A stretch of DNA of 64,000 nucleotides from Acanthochlamys bracteata (GCA_019914995.1 CM034133.1:1-64000); one strand, 5' to 3'; numbered from the stretch's first letter, positions 13,628 to 26,764 are shown. The notes: a model not told the origin generated them from the sequence alone. Numbers and translations: made by a program.

Positions 13628-13630
<3 letters not shown>
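13155..13630. mobile_element. Foldback MITE, copy 1
   Basis: The two halves are diverged reverse complements. For example, the left-arm run around 13330-13390 (TTGATAAAATTTTAGCTCAA) pairs with the right-arm run around 13440-13500 (revcomp TTGACAAATTTTTAGCTTAA), with an (AT)n tract near 13409-13424 at the turn. The outer parts match copy 2 (CCGATTTATCGCCGGAGT in reverse complement against the family consensus). It is non-coding. The ends are flanked by TATA runs, compatible with a TA-targeting DNA transposon, but the simple repeat hides the true duplication. Confidence 0.7.

Positions 13631-13674
<44 letters not shown>
13631..13674. repeat. (TA)n microsatellite
   Basis: An uninterrupted TA run of 22 units lies between the two foldback elements. 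Confidence 0.95.
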
Positions 13675-13677
<3 letters not shown>

Positions 13678-14084
13678 GGGATAGAATTATCTATTTTTAG
13701 GGAACTTTAGAGAACTCCCTTTCAATTTTTTGTCTGAGTGATATCTAAATAAAATCTCTATCCAGAAAAAAAAAACTATAACTTCATAATATAATGACAA
13801 TTTTTCAGCTCAATCGGATCATGAATCGATTTCTATCTAGTGATTTTAATAAATATGACATAAATAAAGAAAACTTTTTAAAAATATGTTTTTTTTTTTA
13901 TCATTTGATCAAGCGACTGGATAAAGGTCAAATCGTCGTCTGATTGAGCTAAAATTTTTTCAGAATGTTTCTGATTTATACTCCTTAATATCCAACGGTA
14001 GAGATTTAATTTGGAGATCACTCCGACCATAAGTCGAAAATAAAGTGCCCAAAAATATTCCTAAAAAGAGAATATTTATATCCC
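13678..14084. mobile_element. Foldback MITE, copy 2
   Basis: About 407 bp with terminal inverted repeats: left GGGATAGAATTATCTATTTT, right in reverse complement GGGATATAAATATTCTCTTT. The arms stay similar inward (TTCAGCTCAATCGGATCATG on the left against TTTAGCTCAATCAGACGACG on the right) and meet at a T-run near 13890. It is the same family as copy 1 and has no ORF. TA-rich flanks suit a Tc1/mariner- or Stowaway-like target, but the family is not proven. Confidence 0.72.
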
Positions 14085-14500
14085 ACCTTATATATATATA
14101 ATATTTGTGTTTGTCTTTGTGCGTGTGTGTGAAATTTGATATATTTTGAATTATAGAAAATATGTAATTGAGCGAATATTTAGAGAGATCTGAAATTTAA
14201 TATGTAAAACTTTATGTTTTAGATTACATTATAATAGTTCCGATTTTAACCTTTATATATATAAAAGTAAACTTTTAATTGTTAATTTTAAATATTAAAA
14301 GTAATATTTTTAAGAAAATAAAATTAAATTTGGTTTAGATTTAAAATAAATTAAAAGTAAAATTTTAGAGAAATAAATTTATATAGTAGATAAACCCGAG
14401 TTATAGCAAAAGTATGGGCTTGTAGAAAGCAAGCCATTTTTCATTATGGACCGAATTAGGCCGAAGATATTCGCATTAGCTCATAGCTGTAACTGCGACG
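14085..14500. other. AT-rich spacer
   Basis: AT-rich with a short GTGTGTGT stretch near 14120; nothing else seen. Confidence 0.6.
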
Positions 14501-14640
14501 TAACGCAATGAATCTAGCTAATAACTACGCGCATTTCGAGAACTGGCTACATATATATTTCTTTATTTCAAATTTTCTACCACCTTCTTTTCGAAGCGCA
14601 AGCAGAATCGTTCTGGAGCAAGCGAGCGATCTGGCGATCG

Positions 14641-16215
14641 ATGGTGGATCGGTCTCTCTCGATCAGCGGCGGGCGGAAGGCGGTAGGCCTTCTTCTATGT
14701 GGCGGCTTCGTTTTGATCTGAAGCAGACAAGGGAGACCAGCTAGGGTTCCTCCCATTACCAGCCAAGGCAAGCATTCTCTCTCGATCTCATTCATATTCT
14801 TCTCCCTAAATCGAAATTGCATGAATTGACTTGCTGAGCTCAATTATTTGAATTGGATATGTGGCAGGACTCTTTCAGTTCGCTTTTGGTCCAACTTCAG
14901 GGATTCCTATAGTAAGACGGAGTTAGTCGTTCGCCACCGTCCCCGCAATTCGATTTCCCTTCATAGAAACGGGCTCTCTATCAATATTATTATCGCTGCC
15001 CTACCTTGTTCTTTCCCCTCTACTTTCTTTCATTCATTCACACTTCTTCTCTCTCAGTCCATTTCAATTTCTGTAGCTATTCATGAAAGACTGAATCAGT
15101 GATGTAAGTTTTTTTCCTCTAATAATCTGAGGATCTGAAGCTCCTTAAACTGAAAAATTGCAATGCTACTTTCCTCACTGAAAATTCAGAATAGATTTTT
15201 GTGATCATTTTCAAGTTTTTCTAGTGCAGGTACCCAAACATCCTTATATTTTTGAATTGAAGATATGCACAACTCTGAACAGGTTCACAAATTCTCTCTC
15301 ACTCTGCTCTCTCGCTCTATAGCCTTTCTCCAATGTGAAAAACTTTGTAAAGCATGGATTAATCCTATTGGACCATTAGGGTTGCTGATAAGTAGGCGGT
15401 GCCAATCTTTTTGTACCGTAGATACTTCGATGTTACATCACGTCTTTCATTTTCATAAGTAATTGTAAGGTTCTTGCTTTGCAATAAGTAGGCTGAGCAA
15501 CATTTTCATTTGTTTGCTTTGTTATAAGTTTTCAAGATGATTGTGCTGAGGCATTTTGATTTAACGAATGGGCAATTCTGTTTTCATTTGAATATTTGCA
15601 TTGTTAACAAGATACATATGATGTTTGCTTGTGGAAATCTTGTTTTGAAGACTCTTGTTGTTTTTGGGAGAATGATTTATAGAAAAGTAGCAAAACATTT
15701 TTTGGCTAGCCAAGATGGATGACAGATTTTCACTAAGATTTGCATGATTAAACGAATGAAATGCATCAGCTTGGTGCTTTGCTTTTTCTTTTTCCTCTTT
15801 TCTCTTCCCAAAATGTGTATATACTCATTTATATATTTTATTTGTTTTAGAATAAGAGTCAATGGTCTTGCATAATATAGAGTTTATTGTAAGTTTCCAT
15901 TTACTTGGAAGTGACCTTAGGATTCTAACTAGTACAAATGTAAGCCCTGGTCTATTTGGTGTTGCATGCAACTGTGGAGACATGATCTTAATTCCATATT
16001 GCAAGGTTTGCTCCTGACGTTATTTAGCACTTTAGTATGTCCTACTGCCTTAGACATTTAATTATGTGATTTTCTTTTGTCTACAGTGTTTACTTGCCCT
16101 CAGTTAAACTGTCTGATATGGCATCAGATTATTTAGATTTTTGTGCGCTGTTGGGACGCATTTGCCCCATTGAGATTTATATTACAAGCAGGAATACGCC
16201 ACTGTCAAACCATTG
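14641..16215 (+). other. Possible spliced transcript of unknown nature
   Basis: The 14.6-15.1 kb part has leader-like composition: GC-rich, then pyrimidine-rich. Two exon-like blocks are in phase with each other: 15230-15282 (acceptor GTGCAG, reads VPKHPYIFELKICTTLN) and 16087-16215 (acceptor CTACAG, donor GTAAGT, reads VYLPSVKLSDMASDYLDFC onward). No start, stop or known domain frames them. It could be an unrecognised gene, a gene relic or a long non-coding RNA. Confidence 0.25.
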
Positions 16216-16535
16216 GTAAGTTATTTTGTAACTTCTTTAATTGGTCTGTCCTTGCATAAATTTCCCAGGCAGTTGTGCCAAAGATTAATACTGAATTTAA
16301 AAGTGAATGGATGAGAGGAGGGACAGACATAAAAATTTGAACCGATGTGTGCTTAGGATGTGAAGAAAGTAGGTTGAAATATATGCTCATGTTAACACCA
16401 AATCACTGACTGGACCTTGAACTCACATTGCATTACTCTCTACAATCAGACTGCATGTAGAACTGAAGGAGCTTAGAAGGGTGGAATGGTAGGCATAAGA
16501 AAGATAGATATAGGTGAGTTGACGTAGTGCTCTAG

Positions 16536-18111
16536 CTAGCTAATACAAGAAGTCTGAGTTGGTGCATGACTTGCTGCATCGAGGTGTACAGAGGTGGCAG
16601 TACAGCTATTACCATCGAGATCGGCTTTGATGAGATGTTCATCTATTGTGATGGATTGGAATACATGACCGGCTTCCGCCTCAAGAGCATGCACTAATCG
16701 CTTGGTAAGGTGCATGTAGATCACCCACCCTTTACCAGTGGCACTAGGCATTGGCATAACATACCCAGCAGTGCTGTCCCAGGGGAAGTGGTAGGACCCA
16801 AAAGCTGGTTTTCCCCATCCAAAATCCATCTGCTTCACTGGGAACCGCTGCCCAGATGACACCACCACTGCTGGCCCCCCACCCTCCTCTGCCCCCTCTG
16901 AGTTGCAGTAGATCCTTGCCAAAGCTGGCTCTGGGCGGTGCACCTCCACCCAATCGATGAGGCTGAGGAAGTGATCCTCTGTCAGTGCTTCCTGTAGTGC
17001 CTCATGTACCACATTTGCCACCTCCAGCAGTTCCATGCCCTCCAACTCCTGCAACCCAAGTGTTGCATAAGGGATTGAAAGCACATTACCAAAGTAATTT
17101 GCCATTTGCCCACGACGGAGTCTAGAACGGCCATCAACCACAATGCCTAGCCTGCATGTTTTCTTGGCTTTTGCATGGTAGGGCACCACTGCAGCGGCAG
17201 CCCTGCCAATGACTTGCCAGAGGTAGGCGCTAAAGGCCTCAAGCTTGGTCCTCCTGTGGGGCCCAGAGCTTGCATCTGCCTGCATCCTCTCAATGTGGTC
17301 GCTGCACACATAGTACATGCGGTTGACAGGGACATCATTCACATCTGTTGCAGGAGTAGACTGTGGAGGAAGCGAGGAGAGGGGTACGTAAAGACGGTCA
17401 AGAGAAGACTGTTTGCTGATGGGATGGCGTGCGCTCAGCAATGACCTTCTAAAGGATGGCAGGGTAGAGATGGGCATGCCTGCCGCGATCTCTGCCCAAC
17501 CAACTAGGAACATGTTGGCAGAGTACGCATCTGCAACCCGGTGGTCAAAAGTGCATGCAATTACCAGGCCCCCGCATTGAAGCTCGGTTGCCTACATTGA
17601 CCAATAGTGATGCACATTTATTTCAATGAACACATGCGTATGATCTTGCTTAATAATCAAAAGTAGGTTGTAGTTATTTTACTTGAACGGAAAGCACACC
17701 GTCCTTCTTGGGAACGAGTTTATTCTCAACACTAACGTCGGGGTTGTGAAGGTACAGCTCTCTAAGGTCGATGTCAGCATATGCCTCGATGAAGTCGACT
17801 CCACGATTGTTGCAGAGCAACTCTGGCTCACCAGCTGAGTTGGTGACCACCTCCCCTGCTAAGGGATAGTATGTGACGAGCGCCTTTGCCAGCGCGGCCT
17901 TGAGTATGCCTTTGTTGATATTGTTATTACTTGCATCTATGTTCTTGTAACAGAAAAAAACACCAAAGTCTACGGCTGGCAGCAGCAAATCAAGGCTGGA
18001 GAAAGGGAGCCAGTGGTCCTGCACCGGCAGCACGGCAGCCACTCTCTCCGTCCTCTGCACTGAGAAGCTGTAGCAGCAGTTCTCTTCATTCAGATAGGTT
18101 TTGACACCCAT
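16536..18111 (-). CDS. BAHD acyltransferase
   Basis: Transfers an acyl group from a CoA thioester to an alcohol or amine. The family makes phenylpropanoid esters and other plant specialised metabolites in the cytosol. Exon 1 is 17683-18111 and exon 2 is 16536-17591, joined by a 91-bp GT-AG intron in phase 0 for 494 aa. The catalytic HxxxD is seen as HRVAD (His160-Asp164), and the structural DFGWG motif starts at residue 399. The intron lies just ahead of HxxxD, the conserved position for the family. The N-terminal [20 protein letters not shown] resembles the coniferyl alcohol/shikimate-type acyltransferase clade, but the acceptor substrate cannot be read from sequence. At 494 aa it is somewhat long for the family (about 430-460). 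Exon 2 is notably GC-rich compared with the flanks. Confidence 0.93.
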
Positions 18112-18211
18112 ATCAAATCTCTTTCAACTGAATGAGCAGCAATTTATTGGTGAGTGCCTACGCTCCAGAAATGTGCTTGTTGCTCTTCAATGATGAAGAA
18201 CCATGGCAACC

Positions 18212-18222
18212 TATATATATAT
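18212..18222 (-). promoter_or_regulatory. Probable TATA box of the BAHD gene
   Basis: A TATATATATAG run about 100 bp upstream of the BAHD start codon on the minus strand, a normal spacing for a TATA box plus a short leader. Confidence 0.5.
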
Positions 18223-18299
18223 GCTAGAAACAATAAGTAATACATTGCTTCTTTACTGCAAGTAAAGTAGATTAGAAGCTAATCTCTTAATTGGATTGA

Positions 18300-20043
18300 T
18301 CATAAGGTCCATTTTATCCTCAAACTAAACTCGCAGGTGAGGTGGGGTCAGGTCCATGGTGAGCTAAGCATGACAAAATGAGGTATGCAGTCGTTGATCT
18401 TCTCCTAATTATATGACATCTTTAGTAGATGTATTCCTTATTTGATGATAGGCATGTTAGTATGCCATACACCTGGCAATAAGAAATCTCAATTTTACAG
18501 CTGTAGTTATTTTTGCCTTATCTGACGCTCTTAGCACATAGCTTATTGTTTGCTAATGGGAAAGATTCGTAACTCCTACTTCTTTTTGTGCTTTGATAAT
18601 AATTTGTTCTACTATGCTACAGCGTTTTTGTAGCATAGAGCGTAAACAATGGTATATATTGTGTAGAAATGAGGGTAGAGTTGTTTAGTATAACATGGAT
18701 GACATCCCAACTAACTGGCTCTTGCCCCATTACTCAAAATTGATCGTTATTCTTGTCCGCGTGGATGATTGACTATTTGTCGTCGCCTAAACAGAAGTGT
18801 GAATGGACAGATTCTAGTCATTATTTTGATAATAGTGGATAATTTGTTTAATCGCTAATGCGGTGGTTTGGTGGGTTGGTTTGGTTTGGAACTTCTTATT
18901 ACTGATTGTTGTGCATCTGCTTCATTGCAGTTTCGCAATGCTTCCGTCAGCACTCACCAAGGGGGGTACATCCAAAATCACACAGCAGAAGGTGAATGTT
19001 CCTGCTGCACCAGCAGTGGCGCAGCGCTGGTATGTCTATGATCCAAATGGTTGAGAACCTAACATTGATGAAAGCAGCAGTATATGAGATTTCCCAGCGG
19101 AACTTTTTTTACCCTGCAGATGATTCATTCCATAACAGGTAAGTTGCCAATGACGCTGAAAAGAATCATGCATTTGTCACCGAGTCACTGTGCCCTTTTT
19201 TTATCCGATGATCTTTTTGGTTCGATTTGCGTAAAGATGGAACATAACTCTCCCAAACTACTTTTAACCATTTCTTCCAACAGCTCTGCTGAAACAATAG
19301 TACTTGATCCAATATCTTCTCTGCTTTCATACTCTATTCTTCTATATATTGGGTCCCTCTGCTTTTGAGCCAAGAAGGCTAGCAGTGCTTTTCCTGTTGC
19401 TATTGCTATTACAAAAGGCTTTGAACTGTACAAGATATTCAGAAAACAAATAACAAATTCATGATATGGTGCGACTTTGATTGCTCAGGGATTTAAAGCG
19501 ACTAACCAACCACCCATTGTACAATATCATTAAAGTCCAATTCAATCACATACAATTTTTGACTAACCACACAAATACACATAACAGTATTCAAAATTAA
19601 AGCTAATCTCCGTGATTTAAGTCCGCAATGTCTTTTCTAATATACTACAGATAAGGTACACTTTTCTCACTTGCATTTTTGAACTTCACACAGAACATAA
19701 GCATGAAGATGATTATTTAACTACTTCCAACTTTGACTTCATTAACTAAAAGAATCTAGTCTAGAAAGCTGAAATAATGACAAGGTTCGTCACAATATTT
19801 CGGCAATGAACTACTAATGTTAATCTAGAACCTAAAATCCTCAGTACGGAAAGAAAAGTCAGAAATAGTCATTCCAGTACCAGCATAGGCTTAACTCTTC
19901 AAAATCCAAAAATATCAAATCAAGAACTATTTCAGAATCATATTCAACACTATCCTTCCATACTTCAAGCCTGGAAACTTGCCTAAGCCTGCTATAGCAG
20001 TTAATGAAAGCATGTGGAGACTTCAAAATTAAGTTACGTGGTG
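18300..20043. other. Intergenic, with a possible gene relic near 18.94-19.1 kb
   Basis: Mostly unremarkable. At 18939-19053 a frame reads MLPSALTKGGTSKITQQKVN onward to AQRWYVYDPNG and then meets a stop. Protein-like composition continues in the same frame past that stop (EPNIDESSSI), which suggests a broken host-gene fragment. I cannot name the source. The last few hundred bases are probably PRMT5 3' flank. Confidence 0.3.
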
Positions 20044-23000
20044 CTACAAGCCAACCCAATAGGAACGTCCATTTGTATTATGCATTGGTGAAGGGAACGG
20101 TGATGTTACACACCACTCATACCAAACCTGTCCATTCAAAAATCACAGTTCAAAACATTCAAGCAAAATAAGTTCCAGATATGGGATAAACACTAAGAGT
20201 AAGAGGTTCACTTGCAAGCTGAAAGATACCTTGGTAGAGCTGGAACAACGCCAAAAGTGAACTTCGACGGGAGAACCAGAGGGTACATAGATGGGAGTCC
20301 TCAAGGGGAAGAAGATCGGGAACCTGGGAAAAGCGGAAGTGAGTACTAGCTGGCAAAAAAGACTAGTATTTTGATATATTTAATGTGCTTTACCAGCTGA
20401 ACATGTTTGGTGTTGCACTTGATGGTTCAATACCCAGATGAACATCTTTGTACAGGATCGAATCAAAGTAGCCAGCGAATCCTGAGTCAACCAATGGAAA
20501 GGTGAATAGAAGTTCAGAAAATAGAAAATCAATTCAATCAGTTGCATGTTTATCCTGCAGCAATGATATTGAAGTGAAAATAACAAACTCGATGAATATT
20601 TATTGTTTCAAAGTATATTTAAGAAAATTTTTTCTGGTGTTCTAATCAAGAGTGTCATAATGGATGTTGCCTGGCAAAAGATCAATAGAATCAGGGGAAA
20701 AATAAAAGTAAAAGACTGAGTATTATACCGTGCACAATTGTTGAGCCTGTATCTGTAGGGATCTCAAAACATAACTTCTTATACCTTTCATTGCTCTTCA
20801 CAGAGTAATTTGGATGAGAGAATGTAAACACCTAAACAGAAGCAGAGATGATCACATCCTACATTCCATTGTATACAAAATACAGAATTCTTTTCCATCA
20901 CATAGAAATGTTTAAAATGTAACTGAAGATTAAGAACGAAAGCAACAAAATGGTATTTGTTTATACATGGAGCCATACATTAAAGAAACGCACTTAAATG
21001 CTATGTGTGAAGATAGGAAATTAAAGTTTCAATTTGGTTTAGGACACGGCATAAGATAGATCTTACAGGTTGAGAAGGAGAAAGCCTCGCTACTCTATGC
21101 AACTTCACAACATATGCAGTTTCAAAATGTTCTAAATCGTTATGTGATTTCACCTGCAACAAAGAAGCTGGGTCAGCAAAATGTAGACTATGCTTAAGGA
21201 ACCGGATGAAATTGTCAGGAGAGGAAAGTTACATCATTATACAATTTTGATGTAGTCACAGGTTGGATAAAGCTTGTATAGCTGTATACATGAACCAAAC
21301 TTAGTTCTCAAAATGTCAAAAGAATTGAAATCACCCAAAAAAAAAGGAAAGGAAAAAAAAAAGAAGAAGAGAAGACTGCAACAAATAGGAGCTTAAGAGG
21401 ACATACGACTGTGGAATTGAAATGCCATCTGGTTTCAAGAATCTCTGAGCCCCATCAAGGCATTCCGGAGAGAGCTCATTGTCACCAAAGGAACCCAACA
21501 ACTCACTTACCTAATTAAACATTATAGAACAATGTAACAGCTCCTAGATAGAAACGTGGAGAAAAGGACAAACCTACACACTTATTACCAAAATATCAGC
21601 CTTTTCAGGAGCATCCCAGCATCGCATGTCTTTAGAGATTATGGTGACAATGTCCTCCCAACCTTCTAGTTTGATCAGACTCTGCCCAACAAATATATTC
21701 TTAATGAAAGTGGTACAACAAATTTCCATGTACTGCTACAAGAAAATTTTCATTACACTGCCTATTAAAGTTGCTTTTCCCCATGCAACCAACACATAGC
21801 TACTCATCATATTAAATTAGTGGTTAAAAACATAGAACCTCAACCATCTTGGTTCACATTGACGACAGAATGCTAATGAACAAAGTTGTCAAAGATACTC
21901 CATTACCAGCTCCTTGAAAGCAATTGGGATCTGCTTGTATGCAAAAATGCCTAAAGCAAATTAGTAATTGACATCTTATGTAACAATAGACAGGCCTCAG
22001 ACGAACAAACAAGTTTGCATCTTGTTTGGTTTAACTTATGGCTGTATAACCCTTAAGAACAATCTGAGAGCAGGTCTAAAGAAGTTTAACCTACTTTATT
22101 TATTGTTATAAATTTGACTTCTTATTCTATGGACATCGAATGCTTCAGCATGTCGAAAAAATTGTAAACAAGTAAAAAGAACTTACAAGGAGCGTCACAA
22201 CTGCATTTGGGTTCTTCTCAACTGCATAAATTTTCAGCCTGCGGCCAGTCTCCTCAGATGCCTGCATGATTACCAAATTTCTAAGACGCAAAGATCTAAG
22301 CATAAAAGGAACTCAAATGTAATCATGGGAAACTGGGTTAGTGCAGTCATCAGAAACTTAGTCCATTAAAAAGGTAGCATTTGGAATGCGTGGTACCTGT
22401 ACAAGGCAATGTGTTTGCAACGCCTTAAATAGTTCACAAAAATTTGAGTAGTAATTTATCTCCAGAATTTAGCTTATTTGTTATATATCATTAGATTCAC
22501 TTAGCTTGAAGAAATGTTTCACCAAAACAAAAGAACATTAAACTAAAGGAGACATGTTCAGAAGACCTTTGGAGACAACAAGGGGAGAGAGTTTTGTCAG
22601 TAGAAACTGGTAACCGTGGATGATATCTAAAAGGCCTAACCATGATAAACTGGACCTAGTGAGAGACCAGTACATGCATCAAGCTGGCATACAGGGGTGA
22701 CAGATGAAACATAGTCTAGAGGATAATTAATTCGTTACAAATCCACAGATCATCTATAAACAACAAAACCTCCTACCTGTAGTGATGCTCTGACTAAAGG
22801 CCCGCGTCCTGCTCCCACAACCATTAGTACCTTTAAAGAATAAAAACAGAAGATCAGATTGATAAATGTTTATGTTATGCTTAAAGCATGGCGAGAAGCA
22901 AAATGAAAAATAGATTTGCGGCTACTATCTCACAGTTATTGTTGTTGAAGCAATCTCATCCGGAACCCTATCGATGAGAGCTTTGCATACCGCCCTTTGG

Positions 23001-25878
23001 TACTGCAACAGTGAAAAGTAAAGTTAACCTAATACTCTTGAAATAAGCATTCAATAGTCATACACTGTACTTGAGCTCAGAGTTGACATACGTTTCTTTT
23101 CAGTTACAAATTAGAACTAATCATAGTGAAGAAGAAAGGTACGCAACATAAGTTGGAGTATGTAAACCAAAAGCTATCATGAAATGCTAAGGTTAGTTTA
23201 ACACAACCTCAAAGAAGGCGCTTAACCAAAAGATCATAAAAATGAAATCAACATCTCTAACCAAGAAACACATTATCATCTGATGTTAACAAACCTGACT
23301 ATATTTAATAGTATCTTTCTCAAATGTCTCATAAGTTTGGGCTTCGAGATTGTCCATGAGAGGCTGCATCAAAGATGGATGTCAAAACAAAAGCAGCGTT
23401 ACAAATAGAATAAATGCACATCAGGAGGAGTTTCACTAATACAATGGTCAACGTTTATAAATTGTTTACTTGCAAAGGAGCTTGAAGGAAATCCCTGTAA
23501 CCAAGCTGCATAAGGACATTAATTCAGAGTCAAACTAACAACTAAAGTAAAAGCCATAACTAAAAAAGCACCAAACGAAGCTCAAAACAGATGACCTCAA
23601 ATTGCTCTTGTTGGGAAAGGGGGTCCATCCTTTGATATAAGTATGAAATGTATTCCAAGTAAGGCTGCAAAACATGCAAAGCGGGTTGACCTACAACAAA
23701 AATGAAGACTAAGGAACACAATTCGAACACTGACCAAAGTTTACCCTCAAGAACCTTTTAGCGGGGGGGGGGGAGGAAAAACTTGAACACATGTTCGTAC
23801 AAAAACTATATCAATTGGACACATGATGGAAAACGAAAATTGCAATGTAGAAGCTAGTTAGCCCTAAACTTCATAACATAACCACTGGAGCTTAGAGTTT
23901 CTTATGTGAATCACCACACAATTCAAGGTGTACCTTCCGAGTCAATCTCTTCATTGCCAGATAGCTTTAGTTTGGGATTTTCCGGAGAAATTTTATGAAG
24001 CAGGCTGCCTGAGAGTATTATCTGCAGAAGGTAGACCGCAAGGGCCAGAATTAAAAATCATGCGGTCTAAAGCAATATTCACTTTCATTACCAAATATTT
24101 TATGTTGGACCGAATACAGTGACAATCATAATAGTACTACTGTAGCTCAGTGGAAATGAAACAAAGTTTAATTTTACAAGAAAATGTCTACCTGCACAGA
24201 GTGGTTGAAAAATCCCATCACTAGTTTCTGATGTCGTTTTGACAGACATGGGTATCCTCTTGCATTTGTTAGAAAAACCTGTCAAAGATTCAAGAATAAC
24301 AATTTCATAGTCCGTATAGATTGATGGTATAGTAAGTTATGCAGTGGTCACAAGTTTTGACTCTACCCAAAAACTTACATTAGTATGGATGATGGCAGCT
24401 TTGATAGGTTCGCCAAACCAACGTCCTAGTGAGTTTATAGATGGCAATGAGCTCCTGGAATAAGAGTAGTATAAAGATTACAATTTTACTTAATTTTCTT
24501 ATCAGATGGGTTCTTCATGCGAAAAATCACGACCAAGAAAGCCATAAGGAATCACATACAATATGTCCACAGCTACTGATAGCTGATTGTGCTGTTCACA
24601 AATTTGTCTGAATGAGTTCCACACTTCCCAAGAATCAAAATATCTTTCACCCTGCAAAGGCAACATATAAGATTGCCAGTAGCAAAACAAGCGCAAAAGA
24701 ACACAATGCAAAGATCATTTCTATATCATAATTAACTGAATTGGAATTTCATTTAATTGATGTATAATATCTATATTGTCATCAATTGGCGCACTAAAAA
24801 GACTCATTCATACTAACCGAAACATCTGAGGTGGCTTGTATGGTGTCCTCTTCCATATGTTCTGACTTCTCTAGTGGCACTCTAAGCCACAACTTCAATG
24901 CAAAACACCAGAAGATGTTCAAATTAACCAAGCAAAATGATCAAACAAAGATAATTGATGGTTAAAAAGAAAAACGAAGTACAAAAGTGATTCTCTTTCC
25001 TCCCTGAGGACATACCTGCATATTGTTTACAGTTTGTAAGATCTGATTTACACATCTGGCATAGTTAACACAATATTTTCTTTTGGGCGGAGGAAGAAGA
25101 CAGGCCTGCAGGTTACTCCAGAAGTAAAAACCCATGCATTATAAAAACAAGTTCAAAAGCAAGCAAAGTAACTATATTAAGTATAAAAAAGAGAGATTTT
25201 TTTAGGTAATATCAGGGAAGCGGAAACAAGGAGCCTATGATTCTCTTTTTCTTTCTTCTTTTTTTTTTTTTTTTTTTTTTTTGAAGTAGAAAGAAAATTT
25301 GGACTGGTAGAGTACGTGGTATACCTGCAGAGATAGGTGAGAGGCCCATGAAATCTCCTTCTTCAAAGCAGCTTCAGAATCAATGCGGAGTTGCTCGTCA
25401 TCAGATTCTAAATCGATCCATGAGCTGATTTTTCCTGAGGGAGGAAAATTTGATCAGAGATTCATTGCACAGTTGGAATAATATAAAAATTGGTAAGGAT
25501 AAGATATATATTATATATTTTAAAGTTGAGATAGTACCGACGACATGGCTGCTCCACTGTGCAGGGGCGAGATCCAAGTCAGAAGCAGAGACGGGGAGAA
25601 CAGTACCGCCGCCACTTGGGCGATAATCAGGATCAACCTGGAGGAATCATCATATTCATATTAATTTGTTAGCATTTTAAAAAAATATAAGCATTGTTAT
25701 CGATGTAGAGAGAGAAGAAGACGAAGGAGCGGATGATACTGACTAAGGGAGCGAGGAGGAAATCGAAACCAGCGGAGAGATTTTGGGAAAAGGCGGCAGG
25801 AAAGTTGGTGGTGAAATCGATCTCAATGCCGCAGTAGCGGGAATCGTTCTTGTCACCGGCGCGCTGACCAAGAGGCAT
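20044..25878 (-). CDS. PRMT5: Protein arginine methyltransferase 5
   Basis: Type II arginine methyltransferase that makes symmetric dimethylarginine on histones and splicing proteins; in Arabidopsis it affects flowering and the clock. I traced 23 exons, all in phase, giving 650 aa (Arabidopsis about 642). Starts from the 5' end include 25878, 25637, 25434, 25105, 24892, 24651, 24454, 24278, 24021 and 23690; the last three exons are 20394-20481, 20230-20323 and 20044-20127. The N-terminus MPLGQRAG matches plant PRMT5. The SAM-binding motif VGAGRGPL is near residues 379-386, and the double-E loop [10 protein letters not shown] has Glu451 and Glu460. The C-terminus ends [11 protein letters not shown], the conserved plant ending. 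Intron 1 has a GTCAGT donor. An intron near 23.76 kb carries a long G-run. All key residues are present, so it should be functional. Confidence 0.97.
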
Positions 25879-26764
25879 GTCGTTCTTTTTCTTTCTCTTT
25901 CCCTCCTGGCAAAGAGGAAGAGCGAGCAAGCAACGGCGACGAAGTAGAGAAGCAGAGGAGAAGAGCACAGAAGCGAGAAAGAGAGAGAGAGATGGGTTCT
26001 TCTGTTGTCGCGTCTGCTGCACTGAGTCGCACCGCAATGGTGGTGGGTTTAGCTAGTCAAACTCATCTCCAACACAACACCCACGCGTGGATGCACCCAC
26101 TTAGTTTGGCGCTGTGCCTACTTCTACTGCGTCTATTTCTCTCACTTCACCAGTCCAACCAGTATTGCATTGCACAACCAAAGCACCAATTGACCAATAA
26201 AGCACAAAAACAGGTCAACTTTGATTAAAATATAGCGGGCTTGTTGATTTATGAAGATACATACATAGCAGGCAGCTGCCTCTTCACTAAGCCAGGGTAC
26301 ATACATATATAACAAGGTTTCTTGTTACTTCTATTATCTTCTTCCGCCAGGGTACATAACGAGATGGCAGAAGATGATCCTGTATGCGCTGCAGCACCGC
26401 AGCATTTCTCAGACCAAAGTCGCCACAGTTTGAATGACAAGTAGAAATGGCACTCTCATGGTTCGGCCAAGTGTTGTTAGATTCCAAAATAATTCCTCTG
26501 CCTCCACGCCGCCTATGATTTTGAGCTTTCTTTGCCGAATGCGGTCATTAACCATAACCATCTCTTTCAGAAATGATGATAACATAGTGGCCGAGCTTGG
26601 AGGCGCAGGGCTGAGGCTTATTTTGATGATTGTAATCATTTTATTTGATGCTTCGTGCTATTCACCTTGAAGGTGGAAGGATACTTCCTATGTTGCTGGC
26701 CTGGTAGAATGTGCTTACGTTACTTTGTAGGACATATACACTTGTTGAGCCTATTTTGATTTAA
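25879..26764. other. PRMT5 5' flank and unassigned DNA
   Basis: 25879-26000 is purine-rich (GAGAGA) and is probably the PRMT5 leader and core promoter. Between 26250 and 26700 there are overlapping short open frames on both strands (longest about 76-78 codons), but none shows a domain I know. Confidence 0.5.

Noticed and set aside
16744-17444. Several 60-90 codon frames on both strands
   Set aside because: Shadows of the GC-rich BAHD exon 2 in other frames.
19185-19433. 82-codon minus-strand frame with helical composition
   Set aside because: No neighbouring exons or known family, and overlapping frames on the other strand are as long.
21900-21950. Extra exon-like stretch in PRMT5 ([10 protein letters not shown])
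   Set aside because: The flanking exons already join in phase and match the family without it, so it is intronic.
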